The position numbers were made by a program, and so were the translations under genes. The notes beneath the pieces are model-generated. The model made no database searches and was not told the DNA's origin. It saw nothing but the letters and a program-made list of their open reading frames with translations. 64,000 bases of DNA from a virus, in IMG/VR virus record IMGVR_UViG_3300035703_000009, positions 64,001 through 128,000 of that record; one strand, written 5' to 3'. Positions 50,462-60,459 of the stretch are shown piece by piece. Positions within the stretch are counted from its first letter, which is position 1. Every line of letters starts with the position of its first letter.

Positions 50462-53400
50462 ATGCTAGTCCAAAACCTAGAATTCTTTGATAAGTTTGGC
50501 CAAAACCTCAACCTAAACTTTAATGTGGCCTCTGGGGTATGGGAGGGCAAGATATACTTTGAACCTATATCAAACTATCTATTTGACAATGAAAACCTCT
50601 TTGTCTTAGAAAAAGTGGGAACTACTTATAAGTTTCCTCAGCTAGCAAACAATCAGCAATACTTTGAGTTTGCTTGGGTTTCAAACAAGACATCAAACGA
50701 ATTCTTTTTGTATGAGGTAGTTCGTGACATTCAGTTAGATGAGAAGTTCATCACCAAGATCGATAAATCAGTCATCAAGTATTCAGACATTGATCCTGTG
50801 AACACCAACTCTCTATTGGACGTGTCAATACCTTTACAAGTAAACATAGCCTTCTGTCCTACTGACGAGGTCTCTTTTGAGAGAACTCTACAGATGTTTT
50901 GGTTTAACGGCACTAGCCGAGTAAAGATCGCTGAGTTATACTTTTATGGAGAAGGAGTGGAAGAGGACACTCGATTTAGGAATTGGGCCGAAAACTTTGG
51001 CATTAGGTTTCTACGCGAGGACGCAAATATCCTTAAGAACTATGACATCAAAGAGGCTTTTCCAGACATGGAAGCCCTTAATCAGATCAGAAAGGAGCTC
51101 TTAGTGAGCAAAGACCAGGTGTACCCATACGTCGGTACTTATAAGGGACTCGTTAACTTTATCAATTTGCTTGGATACAAGGATGTGCTAAGGATCAAGG
51201 AATATTGGTTGAACTACAATCAAAGGTCGGCTTACTACAACAAGATGACCCTAATCGACATCAGCGATTACCTAGATGATGGCATCATCCAGTCGCTTGA
51301 CTTGGAGGACAAGAATCGTAACCTAAAATTTGGCAAACAATTTAAGAAGACTGAGTTTTTGGCTCTTGTTTATCAATTCACAGTCGCCACTGATAATTTC
51401 GATGACGATAACATCCCAATAGTTGAAGAGACCACTGAATTCACTGTAAACGAGATCTTCTATAAGCTGAACCTACTAAATGATAAGATCAAGAATGAGT
51501 TTCTACCGATAAATGTAAAGGTAAAGGACATAATCGGTGAGTTTATTTACTTTCAAAAGATAACTCTAACCTATTGGACCGATCCTAACCGAATCTTTGA
51601 TTACATGGTCAATGATTACGCAGAGATTGACGTTTATCCTGGGAAAGATGCGGACCTTACCTTACGTGCATTGGATCCTTTGTATCGTAGGGTCAGCGAG
51701 GTGGGCCTCGACCTTGGAGTAGCTAGGATCAACAATAACGGTTCAAAGAATCCATTTGAGTACTCTCAAGTCATCTCCACTAGGACAGAGGCTGAGAACT
51801 ACATCGAAAATATCGAGACCTTTTACACTGAGATAAAGAACCAACGAATTCCTAACCTTGGAAAGAAGCTAACTTGGGAATTCGGCGACGATCCACAACG
51901 CGTGATCGGTGCACCCACAGTTTTTACCCTTGATACTGGCAAGTTTACTTTACAGGACCTTAGGGGAGTTAGACTGGACGACTTGGATGCGATCGCACCA
52001 GGGCTTGATCCGCACTGGACTTTTCAAAACATCGATTTTAGGAACTTTTACGAGGTCAACTGGAGAATCACAAAGCCCGGACCAAACCCATATAACTTTG
52101 AGATCAGAGGCAGGATAGTAGACCTATTTGCCCTACCTCACGTATTACCCTTTGCCGGCACCTATCGAGTCATCGTTGAGCTCTTTGATTTTTCAGGAAA
52201 TGTCAGTGTCTTTAGTCGATTTGTCACAGTGCAGGACGACAAGAAACCTGAGATACTAGCAATCACCAGGCTTGAAGACAAGTTCGACTATTTCCTAGAC
52301 AACTTAAAAAACGTGAGGCTGCAAGATTTTGGAGCATCTCATCTATATTATCCAAAGGTCAATGTATTAGACAATGAAGATGCTGCTGTAAAGCTAGATC
52401 CCTATAAGAACCTATTAGAGTGGATCTCTTTTTACAAACATCGTTATGGCATGGGCCAAAGCTTATATGACGCTGAGATTTATGACTCAAACTTGGGAAC
52501 CTGGGTACCATACGCTGATACTACTCAATCTCACCCAAAGAAAGGATATTGGGGACTGGGAGAAGGCGACCTGCCAATTCAACTAAAGGACTTTAGTGAC
52601 GTTGAGGTTGGTGAACTTTATTGGATGAGAATCACTGACCTCATCTACTTGGACGATTTTAATGCAGGTTTTTACCTAATTAACCCAGCTCCAGGAAACT
52701 CAATCTTCATGTCGCTATTTTCTGAGTACGTGATCCCTAACTTTTCTACCCTAGAGGAGTTGGCAGTAATCTTAAACGATAGCGATCACCCAGGAATCAA
52801 TCTTTTTAATTACGAGGTGATTGAAGGAAAGATCCATGCACAAGCCGAATACCTAAGCAAAGAAATGTATCACATCCTTGGACATGGAGGATTTAGTCCA
52901 GGTAGTCCAGGTAGTCCAGGATTTAGTCCAGGTAGTCCAGGGTTCAGTCCTAGCCCATTTTTTGACGAGTACGTTGAAAACGGTTACGTTGAAAACGGTT
53001 ACGTAGGTAACTATTTCATCAATTCAAGCGTAAACAATACTCCTCTTACCCAAATCAATGGTACTGAGTCTAGCGACAAATACACTTTCTTTTTACCCAG
53101 AAAGGTTTTTTCGCAAAAGCTGATTGACTTTCTAACTAACATATCGCCTGTATTTGACATAGAGACTCTTTTCTTATTAGCTAAGACGAGCGACGTACTC
53201 ACTGGTGCGGTGCAAGATCCTACTTTTTGGCGAGACATCAAATGTTGGAAGTTTGTGGATGACGTGCAAATCGGCCACCTGCCTACAACCATCGACCAGA
53301 ACGCATTAAACATTAATGACATCAAGCTGTTTGAGGAAAGCTTTGCTGTTCCGGAAAATGCGATAGTCTTTTTTGTGGTAAATAGCTTAGACGGAAAAAA

Positions 53401-53662
53401 CGAGTTCTATTGGACTCTAACTGATTCTCGAACCGGTGATGTGGTCATGCAAGTGAGATCTGTGCCGTTTTTTGCATGGAAGTTTAAAGATCTTGGTACG
53501 TTTAGCCTAAGTTGCAGAGTTATCGATAACCGAGGCACTGAGTACACAAATGAGGTCAAAAACTTTGTTCAAGTTCTTGATAAAAGACAATACATCACAG
53601 GTGTCGAGAGACGACTTAACGATAGAAAGATAAAAATAATTAAGAGCGGCTCTCTGAGCTAA
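50462..53662 (+). CDS. Large virion protein, probably baseplate/tail (1066 aa)
   Basis: The 1066-residue protein has a long N-terminal part without known domains (includes RFRNWAENFGIRFLREDAN and VYPYVGTYKGLVNFINLLGY, a pattern seen in phage baseplate proteins). Beta-sandwich-like regions follow near 560-600 (TYRVIVELFDFSGNVSVF). A collagen-like Gly/Ser/Pro/Phe stretch lies at about 810-832, and a C-terminal domain with PKD/Ig-like strands ends the protein (VFFVVNSLDGKNEFYWTL). It is the first of five large structural genes in one run after a late-type promoter. Its length is close to T4 gp7 but sequence identity cannot be judged here. Confidence 0.65.
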   Translation: MLVQNLEFFDKFGQNLNLNFNVASGVWEGKIYFEPISNYLFDNENLFVLEKVGTTYKFPQLANNQQYFEFAWVSNKTSNEFFLYEVVRDIQLDEKFITKIDKSVIKYSDIDPVNTNSLLDVSIPLQVNIAFCPTDEVSFERTLQMFWFNGTSRVKIAELYFYGEGVEEDTRFRNWAENFGIRFLREDANILKNYDIKEAFPDMEALNQIRKELLVSKDQVYPYVGTYKGLVNFINLLGYKDVLRIKEYWLNYNQRSAYYNKMTLIDISDYLDDGIIQSLDLEDKNRNLKFGKQFKKTEFLALVYQFTVATDNFDDDNIPIVEETTEFTVNEIFYKLNLLNDKIKNEFLPINVKVKDIIGEFIYFQKITLTYWTDPNRIFDYMVNDYAEIDVYPGKDADLTLRALDPLYRRVSEVGLDLGVARINNNGSKNPFEYSQVISTRTEAENYIENIETFYTEIKNQRIPNLGKKLTWEFGDDPQRVIGAPTVFTLDTGKFTLQDLRGVRLDDLDAIAPGLDPHWTFQNIDFRNFYEVNWRITKPGPNPYNFEIRGRIVDLFALPHVLPFAGTYRVIVELFDFSGNVSVFSRFVTVQDDKKPEILAITRLEDKFDYFLDNLKNVRLQDFGASHLYYPKVNVLDNEDAAVKLDPYKNLLEWISFYKHRYGMGQSLYDAEIYDSNLGTWVPYADTTQSHPKKGYWGLGEGDLPIQLKDFSDVEVGELYWMRITDLIYLDDFNAGFYLINPAPGNSIFMSLFSEYVIPNFSTLEELAVILNDSDHPGINLFNYEVIEGKIHAQAEYLSKEMYHILGHGGFSPGSPGSPGFSPGSPGFSPSPFFDEYVENGYVENGYVGNYFINSSVNNTPLTQINGTESSDKYTFFLPRKVFSQKLIDFLTNISPVFDIETLFLLAKTSDVLTGAVQDPTFWRDIKCWKFVDDVQIGHLPTTIDQNALNINDIKLFEESFAVPENAIVFFVVNSLDGKNEFYWTLTDSRTGDVVMQVRSVPFFAWKFKDLGTFSLSCRVIDNRGTEYTNEVKNFVQVLDKRQYITGVERRLNDRKIKIIKSGSLS
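52889..53004 (+). repeat. In-gene tandem repeats coding for GSPG/FSPG and YVENG units
   Basis: Between 52889 and 52950 the units ggtagtccag and atttagtcca alternate, giving Gly-Ser-Pro-Gly and Gly-Phe-Ser-Pro repeats. From 52970 a 15-nt unit tacgttgaaaacggt occurs twice in a row, then a partial copy, giving YVENG YVENG YVGNY. These in-frame repeats can expand or contract without breaking the 1066-aa gene. Confidence 0.85.
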
Positions 53663-53671
53663 TAAATAAAC
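53660..53671 (+). promoter_or_regulatory. T4-late-type promoter box TAATAAATAAAC
   Basis: TAATAAATAAAC overlaps the stop codon of the 1066-aa gene and ends 17 nt before the ATG at 53689, matching the other late-type sites. Confidence 0.45.
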
Positions 53672-53688
53672 TAAAATAATCGATAACG

Positions 53689-54684
53689 ATGGCATTTACT
53701 CCAGTTGATCTACCGATTCAAGAGATACTGTTAACCAACTTCATCACGGATATTGCAACACTTAGCAATGCCAACTCCCTGTTGCTTAAAGATAAGCTTG
53801 AAGACCTTCTCAATAACTTTGAGATAGACACAAACACGATCTCAATAGGTACAGACAATCCAATTAACTACATCAGGACGCAGTCCATGGTCTTACAGGG
53901 ATCTGGTTTTACCTATCAGACCGGCACACCGGCTCAGATCATTGCAAAGCTCGAAAAAAATATCCTTGGCGAGTCTGTGTTTACTGTCGATCGACTCATT
54001 GCTAACGCATCAGTCAACACCGATGTCTTAACAATAAACACGATTTCAGTAGCAAATGACGTGACGATTGACCCTACGGCTACTGCCACTATAAACTCAC
54101 CAATCACTTTCACTAACTCAGTGATAGAATCAAAGGAGACAACTATCGTAGACTTTGTGAAGAATGGTCTTGATGCTGAGGGAACTATCACTCTGACCAG
54201 CACAAGCCGACAAAACATTTTTGTTAAAATCAGAACGACTACTGCTCCAACGCTAAACCCAATATATAATGGTGGAGGCGCATTTAACACAATCAGTCTA
54301 TTTGCCCTTTACATCGACTTTGACCTCAATAATCCTCCTCTAGAAAATTCAGTATTTAGAATCCACCTAGTAGACATTGTTGAAACCAACGGTAACTCGA
54401 TAATCGGTGATGTCGCAACTGCTACTATCCCGATCGTGTTTAGAGCAGGTACTAACCAAAGCACATCAACTCCTATAATCCTACAAGCAGGTTTAGGCTC
54501 AGCTTCATATGACGTTGGAATCAATCCAAATAGCACTAACGTGACAGTCAGCGATCAAGTATTGAAGAGTTTAGTGCCTACCCAATACGGACACTCTCTT
54601 TCTATGCTATACATTATCGATGAAAACTTAGACGATCGTCTGATGATTAACGGCATGGTAGGCATGGAATTCATGGTTCCGTAA
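53689..54684 (+). CDS. Virion protein (331 aa), baseplate- or fibre-connected
   Basis: A 331-residue protein with a helical N-terminus (LPIQEILLTNFITDIATLSN; about 1-50) and beta-rich Thr/Ile/Asn segments (TVDRLIANASVNTDVLTINT...TINSPITF at about 100-145), typical of the shaft of short tail fibres or baseplate pins. The C-terminal domain (about 150-331) includes LFALYIDFDLNN and HSLSMLYIIDENLDDR. No family assigned. It has its own late-type box and is followed by the 717-aa gene. Confidence 0.6.
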   Translation: MAFTPVDLPIQEILLTNFITDIATLSNANSLLLKDKLEDLLNNFEIDTNTISIGTDNPINYIRTQSMVLQGSGFTYQTGTPAQIIAKLEKNILGESVFTVDRLIANASVNTDVLTINTISVANDVTIDPTATATINSPITFTNSVIESKETTIVDFVKNGLDAEGTITLTSTSRQNIFVKIRTTTAPTLNPIYNGGGAFNTISLFALYIDFDLNNPPLENSVFRIHLVDIVETNGNSIIGDVATATIPIVFRAGTNQSTSTPIILQAGLGSASYDVGINPNSTNVTVSDQVLKSLVPTQYGHSLSMLYIIDENLDDRLMINGMVGMEFMVP

Positions 54685-54700
54685 AAAATTAAAAGCGTAA

Positions 54701-56854
54701 ATGGCAGTAACTTCGCTAATCAAGCCCGTACAAAACAAAAAGGGCATCTTTTATAACTTTCAGAGCGCGCTCGAAGACATCAACATTACACTAAGTAATA
54801 GCGAAAATGCCGTGCGATTCTCTAAGTTTGTGTTGCTTAGAGTGCCTGAAATCGGAGAGCCTGACACTTTACAAACAGACAATAAGATCCAATTTTATTC
54901 TCAAGGTGAGACTCCTCTAATCGAGGGACTTAACACAGACAACAACGTTAATCTTGCACAAAGCTTTCAAAACTATGCGCTTAATCTTGAAGCTTTACTA
55001 TTAAGTCGGCCTCAATATAAAAAGGATGAAAAGTTAACCGTTTCTGAAAGAGTATTTTGGAAGTGGATAAAGGAACTCGGTGCGATCAGGTTCCAGGACG
55101 CAAACACTCTTGAAAAGAACTTTACGATACTTGGAACTGGACCTGGCTCTGAGCGATTTGTTGAAAAACCAGAAACTAACTCAACTTATAAAAGAGTGGT
55201 AAAATATGTCGGAGACATCGATGTAGTTAACTCGCTCAAGAACAACAATAACTCATACACTGAGATTTATATCCACGTTCCATCGAATGTGGGTACTACC
55301 CCACATGTCCTATTTAAGTCAATTAAAGATGCGAATTACTATCCGAGCATGACTATCGCAAACATCGGTGCTGACCCACTAAACATAGAATACTTAGCCG
55401 GTAGAAAATATAATGAGGTTCATCCATTTGGACTTTCTCTCAAGGCTTTTTATGACCTAGATAGCTCAGAAGCCCTTGCTCAAATCAAGAACAGTTTTAC
55501 CGCTGTTTATTCAGCTGGTAACTGGTTCAATAAGACAGTCAAGAATGCATACTACACTGACGTTTACTTAGATCCTACTACAGGCTCTCCTTCGCCTGAT
55601 CCAGTCAGCGGAGACACCAATCGATATAACGTAGCAAAAGACCAGTTCGTCTTTAAGCAAGTTGACCTAAAGAGCGTTGAGTACGTACGTACTACCCTCG
55701 ATGGCATCTCCATCGATTTTGATCTTAATAACTATAAGCTTGCGAGCGAAAACGCTGAAATTAAAGTATTTTCACAGTTTAATGATTACGTTGCAAATCG
55801 TGATTTTGAGTTTAATGCCATCCTTATTTACTATGACACTTATGATCCAAACAACTTGGACTCAAATGGTGTTCCAGTGGACTTTAAGACGAACCTATAT
55901 GGCGTCTTATTCTTAGATCGCATCCAACAGAGCGGCCTAGAGTTCCAGATTCCGACTATCCTAAAGTACAAGCAAGATCCTTTGAATAAGGTCAACGGTA
56001 ACGCTTTCTCCTTTAAGCTGAACTTAAAGCTGGACTCTTCGATCGAGGATGCTCTAGTAGAGCGTTCAATCAATGACTATTCCACTTTCTCGCTCGAGCT
56101 CTTTACCGATGTCTTGACTGAGTTTAAGCAGTTACAACAACGTTACAACGATAAGCTACTCGAACTAGACAAGCTTCGTCAAGACGTTGAGAACCTAAAG
56201 GGACTATTGCTTAACACTGAGGACCAAACTGAATTAGCCAATCGCGTCTCTAATCTTGAGACTTCATTGACTGCCAATTCTGCCATCTTTGAAAACACGG
56301 CTGCCCTAATAAACCTAATCACTAGCGTGAACGACAAGGTCGATTCCATCGTGACAGGTACCACAAACGCTAAGGTATCATATGATATTGATGCTGTTCG
56401 CCCAGGCGAGGGCATTGCGATCGATCGTCGTACTCCAGGCAGGATAAGGGTGGTCAACTCTAACCAACAATACAACATAGCGAATAGCTCGATCGGAAAC
56501 ATCTTTAACAATAATGTGGTCACACTATCTACTTTTACTAATTACTTAGTTCACCAAAATAGCGGAGCTCCTATCGTTTTAGAAAAAGACTTGCAAGTAT
56601 TCATCACAGACTACCCAACATATTGGAAAAAAGGCCAGACTCTGCGCCTAGTTTTTGATGATGAACTTGTGTTGGGAAACTATAACTTAAAGTTTTACAC
56701 AGACTACACTAATCGCCAGAGCTTAGGTCAATATGGAGTTCAAATAGGAGTTATAATCGCAGATGAGTTTACGTCGTCTGATAACAAACCTATCTTTGAT
56801 ATTATCTGCATGAACGAAAACACCCTAAGCTTTAGAATAGACAAAATAAGATAA
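54701..56854 (+). CDS. Virion protein with coiled coil (717 aa)
   Basis: The 717-residue protein has an N-terminal unassigned part (1-460) and a coiled-coil region at about 465-545 (LQQRYNDKLLELDKLRQDVENLKGLL, ELANRVSNLETSL). A C-terminal beta domain (about 570-717) includes GEGIAIDRRTPGRIRV and TYWKKGQTLRLVFDDEL. This layout of attachment region, coiled coil and tip is typical of trimeric fibre or baseplate-wedge proteins. It lies between the 331-aa and 1197-aa structural genes. Confidence 0.6.
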   Translation: MAVTSLIKPVQNKKGIFYNFQSALEDINITLSNSENAVRFSKFVLLRVPEIGEPDTLQTDNKIQFYSQGETPLIEGLNTDNNVNLAQSFQNYALNLEALLLSRPQYKKDEKLTVSERVFWKWIKELGAIRFQDANTLEKNFTILGTGPGSERFVEKPETNSTYKRVVKYVGDIDVVNSLKNNNNSYTEIYIHVPSNVGTTPHVLFKSIKDANYYPSMTIANIGADPLNIEYLAGRKYNEVHPFGLSLKAFYDLDSSEALAQIKNSFTAVYSAGNWFNKTVKNAYYTDVYLDPTTGSPSPDPVSGDTNRYNVAKDQFVFKQVDLKSVEYVRTTLDGISIDFDLNNYKLASENAEIKVFSQFNDYVANRDFEFNAILIYYDTYDPNNLDSNGVPVDFKTNLYGVLFLDRIQQSGLEFQIPTILKYKQDPLNKVNGNAFSFKLNLKLDSSIEDALVERSINDYSTFSLELFTDVLTEFKQLQQRYNDKLLELDKLRQDVENLKGLLLNTEDQTELANRVSNLETSLTANSAIFENTAALINLITSVNDKVDSIVTGTTNAKVSYDIDAVRPGEGIAIDRRTPGRIRVVNSNQQYNIANSSIGNIFNNNVVTLSTFTNYLVHQNSGAPIVLEKDLQVFITDYPTYWKKGQTLRLVFDDELVLGNYNLKFYTDYTNRQSLGQYGVQIGVIIADEFTSSDNKPIFDIICMNENTLSFRIDKIR

Positions 56855-56862
56855 CCCAGTAA

Positions 56863-59800
56863 ATGGAAACTAAACATACGCTTAGTGATGTTCTAAAGAG
56901 ACTAGTTGTCGACATCGACAACATGAACTCTTTCCTATATAGCTTAGAGAACATCCTAGAATCAAAATCAGAAAACGTTGATGTGACTCAAACGAAGGCT
57001 GATGGAACACTAACCACCATCAATGTGCCGTCTTTTGGTTACCTAAAGGGTAAGATTGAGGACATTAACTCTAGGTTTGACACTCTACTTTCAACAAATA
57101 GCGACGTCATTGGAATCAAATCTTCCACTGGTGAAGTCAGAAAGTTTGAGTTAAAAAAGACCTCACAGGTTTTAGCTGATCTTGAGAACGTAGCTAGTGC
57201 CCAAATCACCCTACCTACTGAGTTCAAAGTAAAGAACAACTGGTTTTTTGAGTCATTTTTGAACCCTTTGCTCTATGTTGGACTGGACCTCTCCGGTGTG
57301 CTAACCGATGACATCGATAGGTTCTCAGTAAAGCGAGTCATCATCAATGCAGTAAACAATGATGATTTTGCCGCCTTTTTTGACACTAATTACAAGGGAC
57401 GTAATAACGTTTCCTTAACTTCTCTACGTAATGACCTAAACGATAACGGAATTGACTTTTTTGAGGATGATAACCTAGTCGAGGTCGACACTGCAGTCAA
57501 CCGATATAAAGGATCATTCGATGTGCTTCGTATACTAGAAGAAACTGGTGTGCAAACGTTAAACAATAATCAGACAGCATCCGTCGTTCGTAATCGATAT
57601 AAACTAAACTCTTTAAGCTACACTGACTCTCTTTCTGGCATTCAAAACTCTAAGATCCTTGCTGAGGGTGACGTGTTAATCACCGCTAATGACTCTGAGT
57701 ACAAAGTGCTCTCAGTAAATAAGACCGATACTGAAGTCGTGCTTGAAAGAACGTTCGGCATCGATCCAATCACCATTGGAGCGTCTATATTACGTATCAA
57801 GCCACAACCATATCGTTTTCCAGAGTTACAAGTGAATGTTGGATTCAACGAGCGTGAGGTGATCTTTATACGTCCAGTGAGCAAGAGCGCTAACTTAACG
57901 ATCGATGAATACTCAAACGGTATTGCGATCTACACTAATGAGCTAACAATTCCTTTACAAGACAGCAGCACATCTAGCCTAGAGAGCTATTACAATAATT
58001 TCGTTTCTGACTTTGGTTTAATCTTATTGAACTTAGCTAAAGAAAGAAAGCTTCCAGCGATTATCGGCTCTAAGCCTAATGCACCAACGATTGACGCTGC
58101 AAACTTTAAGGTGGTCCAGATCGACCAACACATACAGGACGATCAAAACATCACAAAGATCACCAGCACAATCAAGGAAAAAGCACAAGTCGAAAAAGAA
58201 ATCGATGAGCTTAACAAGAAGATTGACGTGACTAAGGCACAGATCACTACTTCAGCCAAGACTCCACAAGAATCTAAACGCCTTGAAAAGGTCCTAAAGG
58301 AGACCTATTCTACTCGTGACGAAAAGGTGACTACTCTTTCGACTCTAGTAACCAACGCTACTTTACAGATAAACACAACTCCACAGTTTGTGACCAACAA
58401 GAAATACGCAATTCGCGGTTTCTGGCAAATCCCAACGGCTCAGACGACTGTGTATGGCAACCAACAGGTTGCCCAGTTCAAGTATCGTTATCGCTACTTA
58501 AGTAAGTCCGGAAACCAGCCAAATGCGACTCAACAGACCTTCTTAGACACAGACGGCACCACCAAGTCCGCAACCTTTTCTCCATGGATAGAACAGCTAG
58601 CTAAGGCTCGTACAAAAGAGCTAGACACTACAACTGGTCTCTACATCTGGAGCGAAGAAAAAGTCAACGATGTTGATGCGGTCAACTCAAACCAATTAGA
58701 GATCTCAATTCGTAAGGGTGAGATCGTCGAAATCCAAATCAAGTCTCTTTCAGAAGCAGGCTGGCCAGACAACCCAGTTGAATCGGATTGGTCTACATCA
58801 GTACAAGTGGCTTTTCCTGAAGAAATATCTTCACAGGAAGAAGGTACAGTCATCTCACAAAAGCTATTTGCAGATAAGACTAAGCTGGACTTTGAAAAGA
58901 CCCTGATCTCTAAGGGAATCGACACCCACACAGCAAGCCAGTTTACAACAGGCGATCGATTCTTTGCACATAAGACAACCGACATTGCCAGCGGATTCTT
59001 TACCACTGAAGGTAATGTGATTGACCTCTATGAACAATTAACGACTCTTAAGACAACTTTAGAAGCAGTCCAACAAGCTATTGCAAATGACACTGGAGTC
59101 ATTAAGATTTCAATCATCGATCCGGACGGTAACATCACTGACGTTGCGAATGGAGACACGATCAGTCTATTCGCCGGCTATTACAAGGACCTCATCAAGG
59201 ACACAACTGGAGGAACCGTTATTTACAATGAAGGTAAAGTAGTCACTAAGCAATACGCATTATCAATACAGAATACTTCAGCAAGCTTGCTTGAACTAAT
59301 CTCATATTTCTCAGCAAACATCGGGACTGGCATATTAGCTGAAGCAAATGACGGAATTCCATCAGATCCTAACGGTTATCCGGATAGCGACTATCACGTC
59401 AATCGTAGATACGACATCGTTCCCCTAGGAGTAAACAACAATACTACTCCATTCGTAAATGCATTTAAGCAGATTGCCAGTGAGCAGTCCGGTCAAGTAA
59501 AGAGCCAATTCGTTTATGCTAGAGTCAGAAACTATGGGTTATCTGAGGAAATTTATGCTCCTCAATATCCAACTAATATTACTTTAGGCTATGGACAATA
59601 CTATCTTTCAAGCTATCAATACTCCGGAACAACTGTAGGAACTGCGACTGTGCCTGTTAACTGGGGACACTATCTACCATATATGCCACTAGATCCATCT
59701 GGCCCCATTCCTAATGCTAATTCTAAGGTTTGGAACGGAACCACTGACTCATCAAGCAATGGTGTAGGAGGCGGCAGCCTTACTGAGTTTTGTATCAGTA

Positions 59801-60456
59801 AAGACCATCCAAGCCTAAAGACTCTTTTTGGAGCTAGCTTCTCTTGGGGAATCCCTGCGATCTCCTCCAAGTTTAGACCTGCATTTGCTACAACCAGCTC
59901 AACTGAACCTCAAAAGGTGCTACCTTTTTCCCATGCAATCCACTTTGAGACGTCAGTCGCTGAAGGTACCAATGCATTTGGAATAGAATATTATAAACAG
60001 GCTGCTAGAATAACACCTATCACGCCTACTGCTACTGCTGGAGAAGAGAAAAACTATCCAATTAAGTTAGGATTTACTCCAAACGACGAATACTTGATTG
60101 GAAAATACACATGTGGAGCTTACCTTTACATGTTCCCTCTGAACTATGATGCTATCTCTGTACAGGGTAATATACCATCTAGAGCTGCTAAGGGAGTAAA
60201 ATTAGGTTCTGAGAACGCGCTAAACATCCCGATCCTTTTCCAATTCAGATGCTCTGATAAGCTAGGATATATCGGTGGATTTAGAACCAGTGGCACTTTA
60301 AACAATATAAAATACCAAAAGAAGATCGGTCTTGACATAATCGTTAAGAACGATGTTCCGTTCTCGTTCGACCTGGAAGTTAGCGCACAATACCTTAAAG
60401 AAACGTCATTGGATGCACCTCTAGTTCAAGGAAAGGGAACGATTAAGACATTCTAA
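56863..60456 (+). CDS. Large virion protein (1197 aa)
   Basis: The 1197-residue protein begins METKHTLSDVLKRLVVDIDNMNSFLYSLE and has a large N-terminal region. A coiled coil lies at about 435-490 (KEKAQVEKEIDELNKKIDVTK), followed by fibronectin-type or Ig-like strands (GFWQIPTAQTTVYGNQQVAQFKYRYRYLSK). The C-terminal part is Gly/Thr/Ser-rich (WNGTTDSSSNGVGGGSLTEFCI). No named family. It is probably a baseplate or long tail-fibre component. It starts 8 nt after the previous gene, so the two are one transcription unit. Confidence 0.6.
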   Translation: METKHTLSDVLKRLVVDIDNMNSFLYSLENILESKSENVDVTQTKADGTLTTINVPSFGYLKGKIEDINSRFDTLLSTNSDVIGIKSSTGEVRKFELKKTSQVLADLENVASAQITLPTEFKVKNNWFFESFLNPLLYVGLDLSGVLTDDIDRFSVKRVIINAVNNDDFAAFFDTNYKGRNNVSLTSLRNDLNDNGIDFFEDDNLVEVDTAVNRYKGSFDVLRILEETGVQTLNNNQTASVVRNRYKLNSLSYTDSLSGIQNSKILAEGDVLITANDSEYKVLSVNKTDTEVVLERTFGIDPITIGASILRIKPQPYRFPELQVNVGFNEREVIFIRPVSKSANLTIDEYSNGIAIYTNELTIPLQDSSTSSLESYYNNFVSDFGLILLNLAKERKLPAIIGSKPNAPTIDAANFKVVQIDQHIQDDQNITKITSTIKEKAQVEKEIDELNKKIDVTKAQITTSAKTPQESKRLEKVLKETYSTRDEKVTTLSTLVTNATLQINTTPQFVTNKKYAIRGFWQIPTAQTTVYGNQQVAQFKYRYRYLSKSGNQPNATQQTFLDTDGTTKSATFSPWIEQLAKARTKELDTTTGLYIWSEEKVNDVDAVNSNQLEISIRKGEIVEIQIKSLSEAGWPDNPVESDWSTSVQVAFPEEISSQEEGTVISQKLFADKTKLDFEKTLISKGIDTHTASQFTTGDRFFAHKTTDIASGFFTTEGNVIDLYEQLTTLKTTLEAVQQAIANDTGVIKISIIDPDGNITDVANGDTISLFAGYYKDLIKDTTGGTVIYNEGKVVTKQYALSIQNTSASLLELISYFSANIGTGILAEANDGIPSDPNGYPDSDYHVNRRYDIVPLGVNNNTTPFVNAFKQIASEQSGQVKSQFVYARVRNYGLSEEIYAPQYPTNITLGYGQYYLSSYQYSGTTVGTATVPVNWGHYLPYMPLDPSGPIPNANSKVWNGTTDSSSNGVGGGSLTEFCISKDHPSLKTLFGASFSWGIPAISSKFRPAFATTSSTEPQKVLPFSHAIHFETSVAEGTNAFGIEYYKQAARITPITPTATAGEEKNYPIKLGFTPNDEYLIGKYTCGAYLYMFPLNYDAISVQGNIPSRAAKGVKLGSENALNIPILFQFRCSDKLGYIGGFRTSGTLNNIKYQKKIGLDIIVKNDVPFSFDLEVSAQYLKETSLDAPLVQGKGTIKTF

Positions 60457-60459
60457 TCG

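Noticed and set aside
52889-53004. Short direct repeats as a CRISPR array
   Set aside because: Units are 10-15 nt, contiguous, in frame and translated as Gly/Ser/Pro and YVENG repeats inside a structural gene.
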